In this document: piece by piece, positions 21,949-29,271 of the stretch
Layout of the letters: the number at the start of each line of letters is the position of its first letter
How positions within the stretch are numbered: position 1 is the first letter of the stretch
IMG/VR virus record: IMGVR_UViG_3300032083_001708
Location: 1-31,289 of that record
Source of the DNA: a virus
Reading direction: 5' to 3' (one strand)
Length of the DNA: 31,289 bases
Position numbers and translations under genes: made by a program
The notes under the pieces: generated by a model
Told to the model about the DNA's origin: nothing
Databases searched by the model: none
What the model saw: only the letters and a program-made list of their open reading frames with translations

Positions 21949-22812
21949 TTATTTTCCTACTTGTTCGTCTGTAGCATCACCCTCAAACCCAAACACAACT
22001 CTTGATGGTGTAAGTGCTTTTGAAGTTTCATTAGTTGTTCCAAATATATTACTTGTAAATTCAGGTATTACATATGCTTTTATTGATAAACCAAATTCAG
22101 TTTTTATTAATCGTTCACCATCTTGATTCATTTCAGATGCATCACTTATACTACCATCCAATGAAGATAAAAATTTATATTGTTCTGAATCACCAAAGTA
22201 TGTTCCAATATGTTCAAGAAATAAATCACTTAATATATTCATTTGTTCAATATAATTAGTCATCATTACTACTGAATAATTACAAACTACGTGGTCTGGC
22301 ATTCCAGTATAAATAACTTCTTGTACGGGTTTAAGTCCTCTTTGAACTGAAAATCTATCATATTGATTATCTTTTGACCAGGCATTACTTCTAGCTACTT
22401 TTATAAATTCACCTTTTACATCGTGGTCGAAAGACATAGGCATATTATCATCAAAAGAAACATCAGTTCTTCTAAACATAATTAATGGTAATATTAATGA
22501 GCCATTTTTATCTCTTAACACACCCCTTTTTCTAAAATTTTTCCATCTTTCCTCATTACCATAATAAACAGGAACTTTAATTATTTCGTTAGCTTCTTTT
22601 ATTTTTGGTTTCATTACATTTTTCATATGAGTCATTACAGATGTATCAATATCTTTTAATGTTACAGCAAAATTATTATTAAAATCTTTTCCTGGAGTTA
22701 ATGTCTGTTTTGCATTACCACGAACTCTATTAGTTTTTGTAGACACTTGTGTGGCTCTATTAACTGACTCCCTATTAAGTGTTTGTTTATTTGTTATTTT
22801 ATTAACGGCCAT
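21949..22812 (-). CDS. 15: Tail sheath stabiliser / tail terminator (gp15-like)
   Basis: 287 aa (T4 gp15 is 272). IIKVPVYYGNEERWKNFRKR resembles the gp15 region where a strand of the form K-x-I-x-V-P-I-x-Y-A is followed by a helix, and VVCNYSVVMMTNYIEQMNIL with F-L-E-H-I-G-T-Y-F matches the conserved 'Y-x-L-x-x-x-T-x-Y-x-x-D' plus helix near its C-terminus. Hexamers of gp15 cap the finished tail and form the interface with the neck. The position between gp14-like neck and sheath genes agrees. It overlaps the 127-aa gene by 11 nt, so the two are coupled. Good but not certain call. Confidence 0.75.
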   Translation of the reverse strand: MAVNKITNKQTLNRESVNRATQVSTKTNRVRGNAKQTLTPGKDFNNNFAVTLKDIDTSVMTHMKNVMKPKIKEANEIIKVPVYYGNEERWKNFRKRGVLRDKNGSLILPLIMFRRTDVSFDDNMPMSFDHDVKGEFIKVARSNAWSKDNQYDRFSVQRGLKPVQEVIYTGMPDHVVCNYSVVMMTNYIEQMNILSDLFLEHIGTYFGDSEQYKFLSSLDGSISDASEMNQDGERLIKTEFGLSIKAYVIPEFTSNIFGTTNETSKALTPSRVVFGFEGDATDEQVGK

Positions 22813-23185
22813 TTCGTCTTCTCAGTTTTTTAAGTTTATCTAATTTGTTATTAACTTTACCCTTTACTTCTTCTGATTTAATACTACTCATATCAGCTTT
22901 ACCAATTGCAATTTCTTTTTTAATATCTACTTCAATAGCTTTTACACCTGTTTGACTCGGTGAATCAAAGTTATCCAACTTATTCATCAACTTACCCATC
23001 ATTTGTTCCATTTGTAGATTACCATTTGGTTCGGGTATGTAAGTGTGTTTTCTTTCACCATACATATCTTCATCCTCTTGCACATTACCACTCACCTCTT
23101 GTTTTGGTTTAGGTTTTTCTACAAAGTTAGGATTTGAAGTATCATACTTAGTAATCTTTTTTCCTGTTATTTGTTGAACAGCCAT
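22802..23185 (-). CDS. Conserved hypothetical protein in the neck cluster
   Basis: 127 aa, highly charged. N-terminal half is Pro/Lys/Glu-rich and probably disordered (NPNFVEKPKPKQEVSG, EDEDMYGERKHTYIPEP); the C-terminal half forms likely helices (MEQMMGKLMNKLDNF, then K-G-K-V-N-N-K-L-D-K-L-K-K-L-R-R-R). AAGGA precedes the ATG at 23185. It lies 9 nt after the whisker-like gene and overlaps the gp15-like gene. A neck or tail-completion accessory role is suggested only by position. Confidence 0.6.
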   Translation of the reverse strand: MAVQQITGKKITKYDTSNPNFVEKPKPKQEVSGNVQEDEDMYGERKHTYIPEPNGNLQMEQMMGKLMNKLDNFDSPSQTGVKAIEVDIKKEIAIGKADMSSIKSEEVKGKVNNKLDKLKKLRRRNGR

Positions 23186-23194
23186 TGGTTATCC

Positions 23195-25033
23195 TTATAC
23201 ACTTATACTTGTTCTATTGATAAAATAGTCTTGTAATTTTCCAAGTTGCCCACCATCTAACGCTTTTTCATAAATAGCCATTTCATATATGTTTCCTTCG
23301 AATCCCGTACTACTATTTCCAAAACCAAGTTCATTAATGGTTTGTAAAATGTTTTCATCATAATCATCACTTGTTCCTAAAGATGTTTTGTTTATAAACC
23401 ACTCCACTTGTCCAAATCCATCATCACTATTGAATGGTTTTTTTCTACAAGTTAATAAAAGTTTTGTGCCTTGTAAAATTGTACCATCTGCAGGTGTAAC
23501 TGTTGTAGATACACTATTAGTCCCATCATTACCCTTTACTAAAAGGTTAGCTCTATTGGCATTAACATACAAAATCTCAATCAAATCATTTCCAGCAGTA
23601 TCTTTTAGTAACACTTGACGATTCTCACTACCAAAACTAAGTGCAAAAAACAATGTAAATTCAGATAAAGCTAAACCAGTTGTAAAATCCATATGGTCTA
23701 AATTATCACTATTTCTTTTAAATTGTAAACTATTTACTGATGCATTGTATTCAGGTTGTGCATTAGCAGTACCTTGTGTTAAATGATTATTGTTATCACT
23801 TAAATCATCCCATTGACTAACAGCAGCTCCACTTGAAAGACTAGATAGTGTTGAAAATGAATAATATCCTTTTAAATTACCAACTGTTAATGGTAATAAT
23901 GCAGTGGATGAGGCTTCTAGGTTCATTCGTGAGTGTCTGTCGTGTTTTCTTCTCTCATCTTCTAAATATAAATTATTATTTTCATTAAATATTTTTTTAG
24001 CTATTTTATGATTTAATTCATTTAAATATTTATTTTCTGGTATTTCTATCCATTGTTTCCAAGACAGTGGTTTTGGACCTTGTTTTTGTTTTGATACCTC
24101 TTTTAACATTGAAATTAAATTATCTGTATTAAATAATTTTGATTTCATTTGTGGAACTTGTTTATAATTACTTTTAGTATTTTTAACCACCTGCTGAAAT
24201 TGTTCTGCTTCTTGTAATCTTTTTTCCAAAACAGATTTGTCTTCAACTGTTTCAGATAATGAAATTACTTTATTTGAAAGTATATCCACTTCACTTTGTA
24301 ATTCTGAAATTGTATCTTCTTTACTATCAATTTCTTTTTGAAATTTACCATTTTCTACAATTAAGGAATTTTCACTTTGTTGTAATTTATCACTTAACTC
24401 ATTGATTACTTCGTTACTCTTATCATTTTTTGTTTTTAACTCTTTTATTATATCAGTAACTTGTTTTATTTTTTTATTTTTTTCTTTTAATATTTGTTTC
24501 TGTTCACTTATAAGTTGATTTTTATCTTTTATTTGGCTTTCAAAATTATTTATTTCAAATAAATATTCTTTATAAGTTTTTCTAATTTCTAACTTTAATT
24601 CTTTTTTAGAATTTTTTGAATTTTGTAATTTTGCAGCTAAACGATTTATTTTATTTTTTGCCTCTTTTAAAATATTGTTAGAGTTATTAATTATTTTATC
24701 TTTATATTCAAGTCTTTCATTTTTTTTGTTAATTTGTTCTTGTAAAGAATAATTTTCACTTTCAAGTTCTTCAATATCATATTTTCTTTCATTTATTTTA
24801 TTTTCAAACTCTTTTTGTTTTGTAGAAAATAATCCAGTTTCAAAATTTCTAGCTTTATTTAACTCTTGTAAAAGATTAGTTTTTTCATTTTCTAAATTTA
24901 CCACTTGATTTGATAAGTTGTTAGTTTCTTCCTCTAAATTTTTAATAGTCTTTTCTCTATAATCTATCTCTTGTTCATATTTGATAGTTGTTAGTTTTCC
25001 ATTAAATCTTTCTTTTAAAATATCTAAACTCAT
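23195..25033 (-). CDS. Coiled-coil plus LamG-lectin protein, whisker/fibritin candidate
   Basis: 612 aa in two very different parts. Residues 1 to about 320 are an almost unbroken Lys/Glu/Asn/Leu-rich coiled coil (for example EELESENYSLQEQINKKNER-type heptads). After a linker (about 320-382) residues 383-612 form a concanavalin/LamG-type jelly roll: LKGYYSFSTLSSLSSGAAVS, QWDDLSDNNNHL, E-F-T-L-F-F-A-L, G-F-E-G-N-I-Y-E-M-A-I-Y-E-K-A-L and a final helix LGKLQDYFINR. LamG domains in virions bind glycans. Located between gp14-like and gp15-like genes, where T4 keeps neck genes, it may be a neck whisker or adhesive fibre. Its ATG shares a base with the upstream stop (TAATG). The domain call is good; whisker role is inference. 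Confidence 0.75.
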   Translation of the reverse strand: MSLDILKERFNGKLTTIKYEQEIDYREKTIKNLEEETNNLSNQVVNLENEKTNLLQELNKARNFETGLFSTKQKEFENKINERKYDIEELESENYSLQEQINKKNERLEYKDKIINNSNNILKEAKNKINRLAAKLQNSKNSKKELKLEIRKTYKEYLFEINNFESQIKDKNQLISEQKQILKEKNKKIKQVTDIIKELKTKNDKSNEVINELSDKLQQSENSLIVENGKFQKEIDSKEDTISELQSEVDILSNKVISLSETVEDKSVLEKRLQEAEQFQQVVKNTKSNYKQVPQMKSKLFNTDNLISMLKEVSKQKQGPKPLSWKQWIEIPENKYLNELNHKIAKKIFNENNNLYLEDERRKHDRHSRMNLEASSTALLPLTVGNLKGYYSFSTLSSLSSGAAVSQWDDLSDNNNHLTQGTANAQPEYNASVNSLQFKRNSDNLDHMDFTTGLALSEFTLFFALSFGSENRQVLLKDTAGNDLIEILYVNANRANLLVKGNDGTNSVSTTVTPADGTILQGTKLLLTCRKKPFNSDDGFGQVEWFINKTSLGTSDDYDENILQTINELGFGNSSTGFEGNIYEMAIYEKALDGGQLGKLQDYFINRTSISV

Positions 25034-25506
25034 TATTTAGGCCTTTCCTCTATTTGTAACGATGATAATCTTGAACGATGTGCTGTCGCTACAATGTTAT
25101 GTTTAAAGTTCGGATGTCCTCCGAATAATTTTGGTTCTGTTGTTCCATTAATTTCCCAATAGTAATCATTCCAATCCACAATATCACCATTCTCAGGATA
25201 AAAATTCAATGAACCACTTGATAAATTTTCTCTTTGAAAGAACATTGTTATATTTGAATTTAAATCTGCTCCAAACTCGTCTTGTTCTATCGTAGGTTCA
25301 GCATATTCAATCAAACAATTGACTCTGAATCCTATATCATAGTATTTAGCGGTTGATTCACCATACATATTATCTTCAGTTTTATCAATATTCACTTTAT
25401 AAATATCAACTGATTGTCCAATAATTTCATCAATTAATTCTTCATTCATTTGATTTAATAAATCAAATTCTTTTTGTGGTATAAAAAATGGTTTTGTTTG
25501 AGACAT
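25033..25506 (-). CDS. 14: Neck protein (gp14-like)
   Basis: 157 aa. Contains the run NMYGESTAKYYDIGFRVNCL followed by an E-Q-D-E-F-G-A-D-L segment and NGDIVDWNDYYWEINGT, which I recognise from proteins annotated as neck gp14 in marine T4-like phages. The product is shorter than T4 gp14 (256 aa). It should join the portal-bound gp13-like ring to the tail terminator. The gene lies 4 nt after the gp13-like gene, as in T4, and its stop overlaps the whisker-like gene. Confidence 0.7.
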   Translation of the reverse strand: MSQTKPFFIPQKEFDLLNQMNEELIDEIIGQSVDIYKVNIDKTEDNMYGESTAKYYDIGFRVNCLIEYAEPTIEQDEFGADLNSNITMFFQRENLSSGSLNFYPENGDIVDWNDYYWEINGTTEPKLFGGHPNFKHNIVATAHRSRLSSLQIEERPK

Positions 25507-25510
25507 TTAA

Positions 25511-26695
25511 TTATCCTATGTATATTTTTAATGGAGCTTTATTTAATACTTCCTGTTGAGCATTTGCAACTTCTTGTTCTGTAATTGCTTGTTCTTTTTT
25601 ACTAACAGCTTCTAAGAAATTATTTAATTCTTCTAATAAATTTGCTTTCTCTTCTCTACCTTCTGCCTTTAAAGCTTCACCATCCATAGAGACTTCTCCA
25701 TTTGGTAATGGTAATGAAGCATATTTACTTCTAATAATTCCTAATAATTCTTTTGACAATGCTAAAGTATATTTTCTAATCCAATTTCTACCCATTGAAT
25801 TTATTTCATTATATACAATAAATTTATATGGTATGTTTGATGGGTCAGATACTTTACCACTTGTCTTAGTTTGAGTAACATCCGTCATATCTTCTCGTCT
25901 ATAATAATGAAAATATATTTTATCACCAGCATCTTTTGATGTAGGTTTTGGAAATATCCTCATTTTATTATTTACTAATTCAAATGAATATGCAGATTTT
26001 CTAATCAAGTCATTTGTTTCAATCGCATTAGCTCTAGCCAAATCATATGATATTGGTCTTAATATGTAAGACACTGCTGGTGATACACTACCAAATCCAA
26101 AAGAATCTAATAATTCAATGTTATCATAAGTTCCAGCAAAAGGGTCATAAAATTTAGATATTGCAGCGGGTGCTTGATTAAATACTCTTTGAACCACCAT
26201 TGGATTTGTAGTTGTAACACTTGACTCTAAATTAGCCTCACTTGGTAAATCATAAACTTGTTGAGATGATGTAATGGTTATTGAACCTGTAAACATTGTA
26301 GTGTTTCCTCCAACATTTACAGCTTGTCCGTATTGTTCTGCTAAGGTAAATAAAGACATTCCACCCACAGGAGTTTCAGCTTGATGTGAACCTGTTGAAC
26401 TCATTCCAGTGGTGGTATCAGTATTTCCGTAATGTTCCCACATCCAATTCTTTGTATTGTAATGATTGATTTGTTGTGAATATTCTGATACTGCTTCTTC
26501 TAAACAAGCATATATAGAACCACTATTAAATTCAAGTTGCATAACTGGATGTCCAAGTTTTGTTGCAACATATTTACAAACCGTTAAACTATCGGTTTGA
26601 AATTCTGAATCTGCATCGTAAATTCCGTGTGGTGTAGAACCAGTTACTTGTAAAGTTGCTGTTGGGTCTTCATATAAAAATTGAAATTTTGACAT
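25511..26695 (-). CDS. 13: Neck / head completion protein (gp13-like)
   Basis: 394 aa from ATG 26695, which has GGAG six nt upstream; an in-frame TTG 12 nt earlier overlaps that ribosome-binding site and is rejected. The C-terminal part GRNWIRKYTLALSKELLGII, RSKYASLPLPNGEVSMDGEA, L-K-A-E-G-R-E-E-K is the conserved helical region of gp13-type neck proteins, and Y-K-F-I-V-Y-N-E-I-N-S-M-G precedes it. The product would attach beneath the portal after DNA packaging and seal the head. It is followed at once by the gp14-like gene. A terminator and the repeated element lie just upstream, so this starts a new unit of neck genes. Confidence 0.75.
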   Translation of the reverse strand: MSKFQFLYEDPTATLQVTGSTPHGIYDADSEFQTDSLTVCKYVATKLGHPVMQLEFNSGSIYACLEEAVSEYSQQINHYNTKNWMWEHYGNTDTTTGMSSTGSHQAETPVGGMSLFTLAEQYGQAVNVGGNTTMFTGSITITSSQQVYDLPSEANLESSVTTTNPMVVQRVFNQAPAAISKFYDPFAGTYDNIELLDSFGFGSVSPAVSYILRPISYDLARANAIETNDLIRKSAYSFELVNNKMRIFPKPTSKDAGDKIYFHYYRREDMTDVTQTKTSGKVSDPSNIPYKFIVYNEINSMGRNWIRKYTLALSKELLGIIRSKYASLPLPNGEVSMDGEALKAEGREEKANLLEELNNFLEAVSKKEQAITEQEVANAQQEVLNKAPLKIYIG

Positions 26696-26721
26696 TAATT
26701 TCTCCAAAATGGGTATAATTG

Positions 26722-26737
26722 TTCATATATAAATATC
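26722..26737 (-). promoter_or_regulatory. Repeated 16-bp upstream element, copy 2 (before neck operon)
   Basis: Minus strand GATATTTATATATGAA, 27 nt before the gp13-like ATG and 12 nt after the terminator of the 168-aa gene. Confidence 0.6.
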
Positions 26738-26748
26738 AATTAAAACAA

Positions 26749-26778
26749 AAAAGGGTAAGAAATAAATCTTACCCTTTT
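26749..26778 (-). terminator. Intrinsic terminator after the 168-aa virion gene
   Basis: A perfect 12-bp stem, AAAAGGGTAAGA with TCTTACCCTTTT, around a 6-nt loop, followed on the minus strand by TTTTTTGTTTTA. It ends the transcript about 31 nt after the stop at 26809. Confidence 0.9.
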
Positions 26779-26808
26779 AAGTTGTTTAATAATATAAAAT
26801 ACTATTAA

Positions 26809-27315
26809 TTATGTAGCTGTTGGTGTATCGTTTAAATCACCTTTAATATACCACTCAGTACCATCAGTAACACATTCAAGTTGTTCTCCAAGAACACAGT
26901 TTGCAAGAGTAATAGCTTGTTTACTATCAAAACTTGTTCTAGCTAATGTTGTACCATTAGTATTATCCAAACCAGTATAATTCAATAATGAAGTTCCAGC
27001 TGAAGATGATATAACATGCGCGTGTGCTGTAGCGAATACCAGTTTGAAATTAAGTCCTGCTTCTACAACTGGTAATGTTATTACTCTAGCACCACCACCT
27101 ACAAATACTGTAGCACCTGATTGAGCCGCTGTTAGTGTTACACTAGCTCCAGTAGCACTACCAACGATTTGATTTTTAGCACCAGTTAGTGTTCCACCAC
27201 CTGACAACGTTGCATCACCTGTTATTGTAACAGCACCATCAATTTTCCCACCATCTCTTAACGATACTTCACTTTCTCTGTTGGTAATTTTATATTTACC
27301 TATTCTTTTTGCCAT
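26809..27315 (-). CDS. Beta-rich virion protein, possible capsid decoration
   Basis: 168 aa. Rich in Gly, Thr, Ala and Val and almost without long helices: DGAVTITGDATLSGGGTLTG, then ASVTLTAAQSGATVFVGGGA, R-V-I-T-L-P-V and a closing ECVTDGTEWYIKGDLN. The T-x-x-x-S-G-x-x-V ... x-I-T-L-P ... D-G-x-x-W-x-V-x-G pattern recurs in phage surface proteins. Directly after the major capsid gene, with its own promoter-like element, long structured leader and strong terminator, it is clearly meant to be made in quantity. A head decoration role (like Soc or Hoc in effect) is inference; a fibre-like role is the alternative. Confidence 0.65.
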   Translation of the reverse strand: MAKRIGKYKITNRESEVSLRDGGKIDGAVTITGDATLSGGGTLTGAKNQIVGSATGASVTLTAAQSGATVFVGGGARVITLPVVEAGLNFKLVFATAHAHVISSSAGTSLLNYTGLDNTNGTTLARTSFDSKQAITLANCVLGEQLECVTDGTEWYIKGDLNDTPTAT

Positions 27316-27335
27316 TTTTATTTCTCCTAATGTTG

Positions 27336-27389
27336 AGTCACTACTCTCAGGATTGTTAATTTTTTTTATACTAACCTTGTTTAGTGACT
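27336..27389 (-). other. Long hairpin in leader of the 168-aa virion gene
   Basis: Perfect 8-bp inverted repeat, AGTCACTA (27336-27343) with TAGTGACT (27382-27389), enclosing 38 nt that hold a weaker inner pair. The lower arm ends 20 nt before the ATG at 27315, with AGGAG between, so the structure stands just ahead of the ribosome-binding site. May stabilise the mRNA or tune initiation. Confidence 0.5.
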
Positions 27390-27417
27390 ACTTAGGCTAG
27401 TAAATTACATTTTATAA

Positions 27418-27433
27418 TTCATATATAAATATC
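27418..27433 (-). promoter_or_regulatory. Repeated 16-bp upstream element, copy 1 (before 168-aa virion gene)
   Basis: Minus strand GATATTTATATATGAA, 11 nt after the major capsid terminator and about 100 nt before the next ATG. Confidence 0.6.
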
Positions 27434-27443
27434 AAATATATAT

Positions 27444-27474
27444 GAAAAACCCCCACAAAAAGTAGGGGTTTTTC
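27444..27474 (-). terminator. Strong intrinsic terminator after major capsid gene
   Basis: GAAAAACCCC (27444-27453) pairs with GGGGTTTTTC (27465-27474) around an 11-nt loop; on the minus strand the stem ends in a T-run. It lies 50 nt after the capsid stop. Confidence 0.9.
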
Positions 27475-27482
27475 AACTAAGT

Positions 27483-27506
27483 TAACCTCCTTATATTAAG
27501 AGGTTA
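27483..27506 (-). other. Hairpin with buried Shine-Dalgarno-like sequence after capsid gene
   Basis: TAACCTC (27483-27489) pairs with GAGGTTA (27500-27506). The minus strand reads AAGGAGGTTAAC across the lower arm, a strong ribosome-binding sequence, and 9 nt later a TTG (27476) opens a 14-codon frame that runs through the terminator to a TGA at 27432. May be a 3' stabilising hairpin, or an unlikely micro-ORF. Confidence 0.4.
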
Positions 27507-27523
27507 GTAAAGAATTAATTAAC

Positions 27524-29254
27524 TTATACTAAGTTTAAGTCTTTACAATTAATTGTACCATAAAACTCTGGTCTAATCATTTTCTTAGCATATCGAGTCA
27601 TTACACCTTTTCTTGGTGTGAAATCCTCAGGGTCATATACTAATGGAGTCATAATTAGTGGTACATATGGTGAGTATACCGCACCAGTTTCTAAGAAATT
27701 ACTTCCTCTGAAACCAACAAGTATTTTGTTCTCAGTCATATATGGGTTTTTGTAAACAGTGAATCTATTATTCATAGTTCCTGCTACTTGAACACCAGCA
27801 GCAAACTGAGATTTATTCCCATCTGTACTTACCATGTATCCAGGTATTGATTCTAAGATTGTTGCAACAGTCGGAGAAACAACTACGAAGTTAGCACCAC
27901 CTCTAAGAGTTAATCTTTGGATTTCGTTAGAAACCTTTTGGATTTTACCCAATAGAGTTTGATACCATTCATATCTTGTTCCATAGAATGTTGTAATAGC
28001 CCATGCACTTTCATCAGTACCTGTTCCATTATAATCTTCACCAGGAGTTGCAGACCAAAACTCTTCTGTTACTGCATCACCAATTAACATATCAAGTATT
28101 TCTAAATCAATTTCCATTGAAATGTACTCACTTAACATTGAAGTTAATTCAGCTTCAGCGTCAACAGAATGATAAGCATTTAAGTCTTGAGCTAACTCAG
28201 GAGACCATACAGCTTTCAGTTTTCTTGTTTTCGCAACGATAGCTTGAGACTTCAATTGTAAGTCAACTTGAGGTATGTTAAGGTTACTATTATCATCAGC
28301 AACACCAACTGTATCTTCAAAATCACCTCTATCAGATTCAGTAGGTTGTAATGGTATGTTCACTTTAATTGATTCATTCAATGTAGCAGCTGATTGAGAT
28401 ACAATCATTGTTACATTACCAGTTGCAGAATCAAATGTTGTGAATTGTGGGAACTGTTTTTTAACATTAGCTGAACCAGAAACAATTTTAACTGCTCTAA
28501 ATGCTTTTGTATCAAATTTAGCATCTAATGCAACAGCATCAAAAGTAACTTTTAATAAGCTACCTTGTGCTAATGAAGCAGAATGTTCTTGACTGAAGTT
28601 AATATCTTTATAAGTTGCTGAAGCAGTTGAAGCTGCAGTTCCAGTTTCTGAAGCAACATCAACTAAACCAACAGTTACAGCATTATTCTCTTTAATATTA
28701 ATAGAATAATCATATCTACCTTCACCATACAAACCACCAACACCATACGGAGCAGATGAACCGATTGGAGAGTTAGGACCTGATTTACCAGCTAATGATT
28801 CAACTTCACCACCTGGAACAACAGACCTATTAACACCACCAGCAGTAGTTGCAGTATTAGCATTACCAAAGTTACTTAATGATGTTCCATATTTGAAATC
28901 AAGATAGAACACTAGACCGGATGGTAAGTTCATTGGTTGAACAGATACAAAGTCTTGAGCTGCAATCTCACCAAAGATTCTACGAACCAATGGTAATGCA
29001 ACACCAGACCATTCTTCTGAACCAGCCGTACCAGCAGTACCACTACCAGCACCTCCACCAGTTGCAGAGTTTTCTTGGATTAACTGTTTTGCTTGGTTTT
29101 CAAGCATTACAGCCATTCCATTTTTTTGAAAATCCTCATTCAAACCATCAAGAAGACCCGTTTTGTCCCATTTACTAACGAGACCTTTCGTTTCATCTTG
29201 TTGTTTTTTATAAGGAGAAGCGTCTAATAACGCTTCGTTAACATAATTTGACAT
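27524..29254 (-). CDS. 23: Major capsid protein (gp23)
   Basis: 576 aa (T4 gp23 is 521). Conserved HK97-fold region begins WSGVALPLVRRIFGEIAAQD, F-V-S-V-Q-P-M-N-L-P-S-G-L-V-F, very close to the T4 gp23 motif. Later conserved pieces include KSQAIVAKTRKLKAVWSPEL and LGKIQKVSNEIQRLTLRGGA, and the end YGTINCKDLNLV. The N-terminal 61 residues look like a removable propeptide: LIQE (58-61) fits the (L/I)-x-E prohead protease rule, just before a Gly/Ser/Thr-rich stretch. AGGAG precedes the ATG. The scaffold gene is 17 nt upstream, so both share a transcript that ends at the strong terminator at 27444-27474. Confidence 0.95.
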   Translation of the reverse strand: MSNYVNEALLDASPYKKQQDETKGLVSKWDKTGLLDGLNEDFQKNGMAVMLENQAKQLIQENSATGGGAGSGTAGTAGSEEWSGVALPLVRRIFGEIAAQDFVSVQPMNLPSGLVFYLDFKYGTSLSNFGNANTATTAGGVNRSVVPGGEVESLAGKSGPNSPIGSSAPYGVGGLYGEGRYDYSINIKENNAVTVGLVDVASETGTAASTASATYKDINFSQEHSASLAQGSLLKVTFDAVALDAKFDTKAFRAVKIVSGSANVKKQFPQFTTFDSATGNVTMIVSQSAATLNESIKVNIPLQPTESDRGDFEDTVGVADDNSNLNIPQVDLQLKSQAIVAKTRKLKAVWSPELAQDLNAYHSVDAEAELTSMLSEYISMEIDLEILDMLIGDAVTEEFWSATPGEDYNGTGTDESAWAITTFYGTRYEWYQTLLGKIQKVSNEIQRLTLRGGANFVVVSPTVATILESIPGYMVSTDGNKSQFAAGVQVAGTMNNRFTVYKNPYMTENKILVGFRGSNFLETGAVYSPYVPLIMTPLVYDPEDFTPRKGVMTRYAKKMIRPEFYGTINCKDLNLV

Positions 29255-29271
29255 TATATTTATCTCCTAAG

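Noticed and set aside
26696-26707. TTG start of the gp13-like gene
   Set aside because: It overlaps the GGAG ribosome-binding site of the ATG at 26695.
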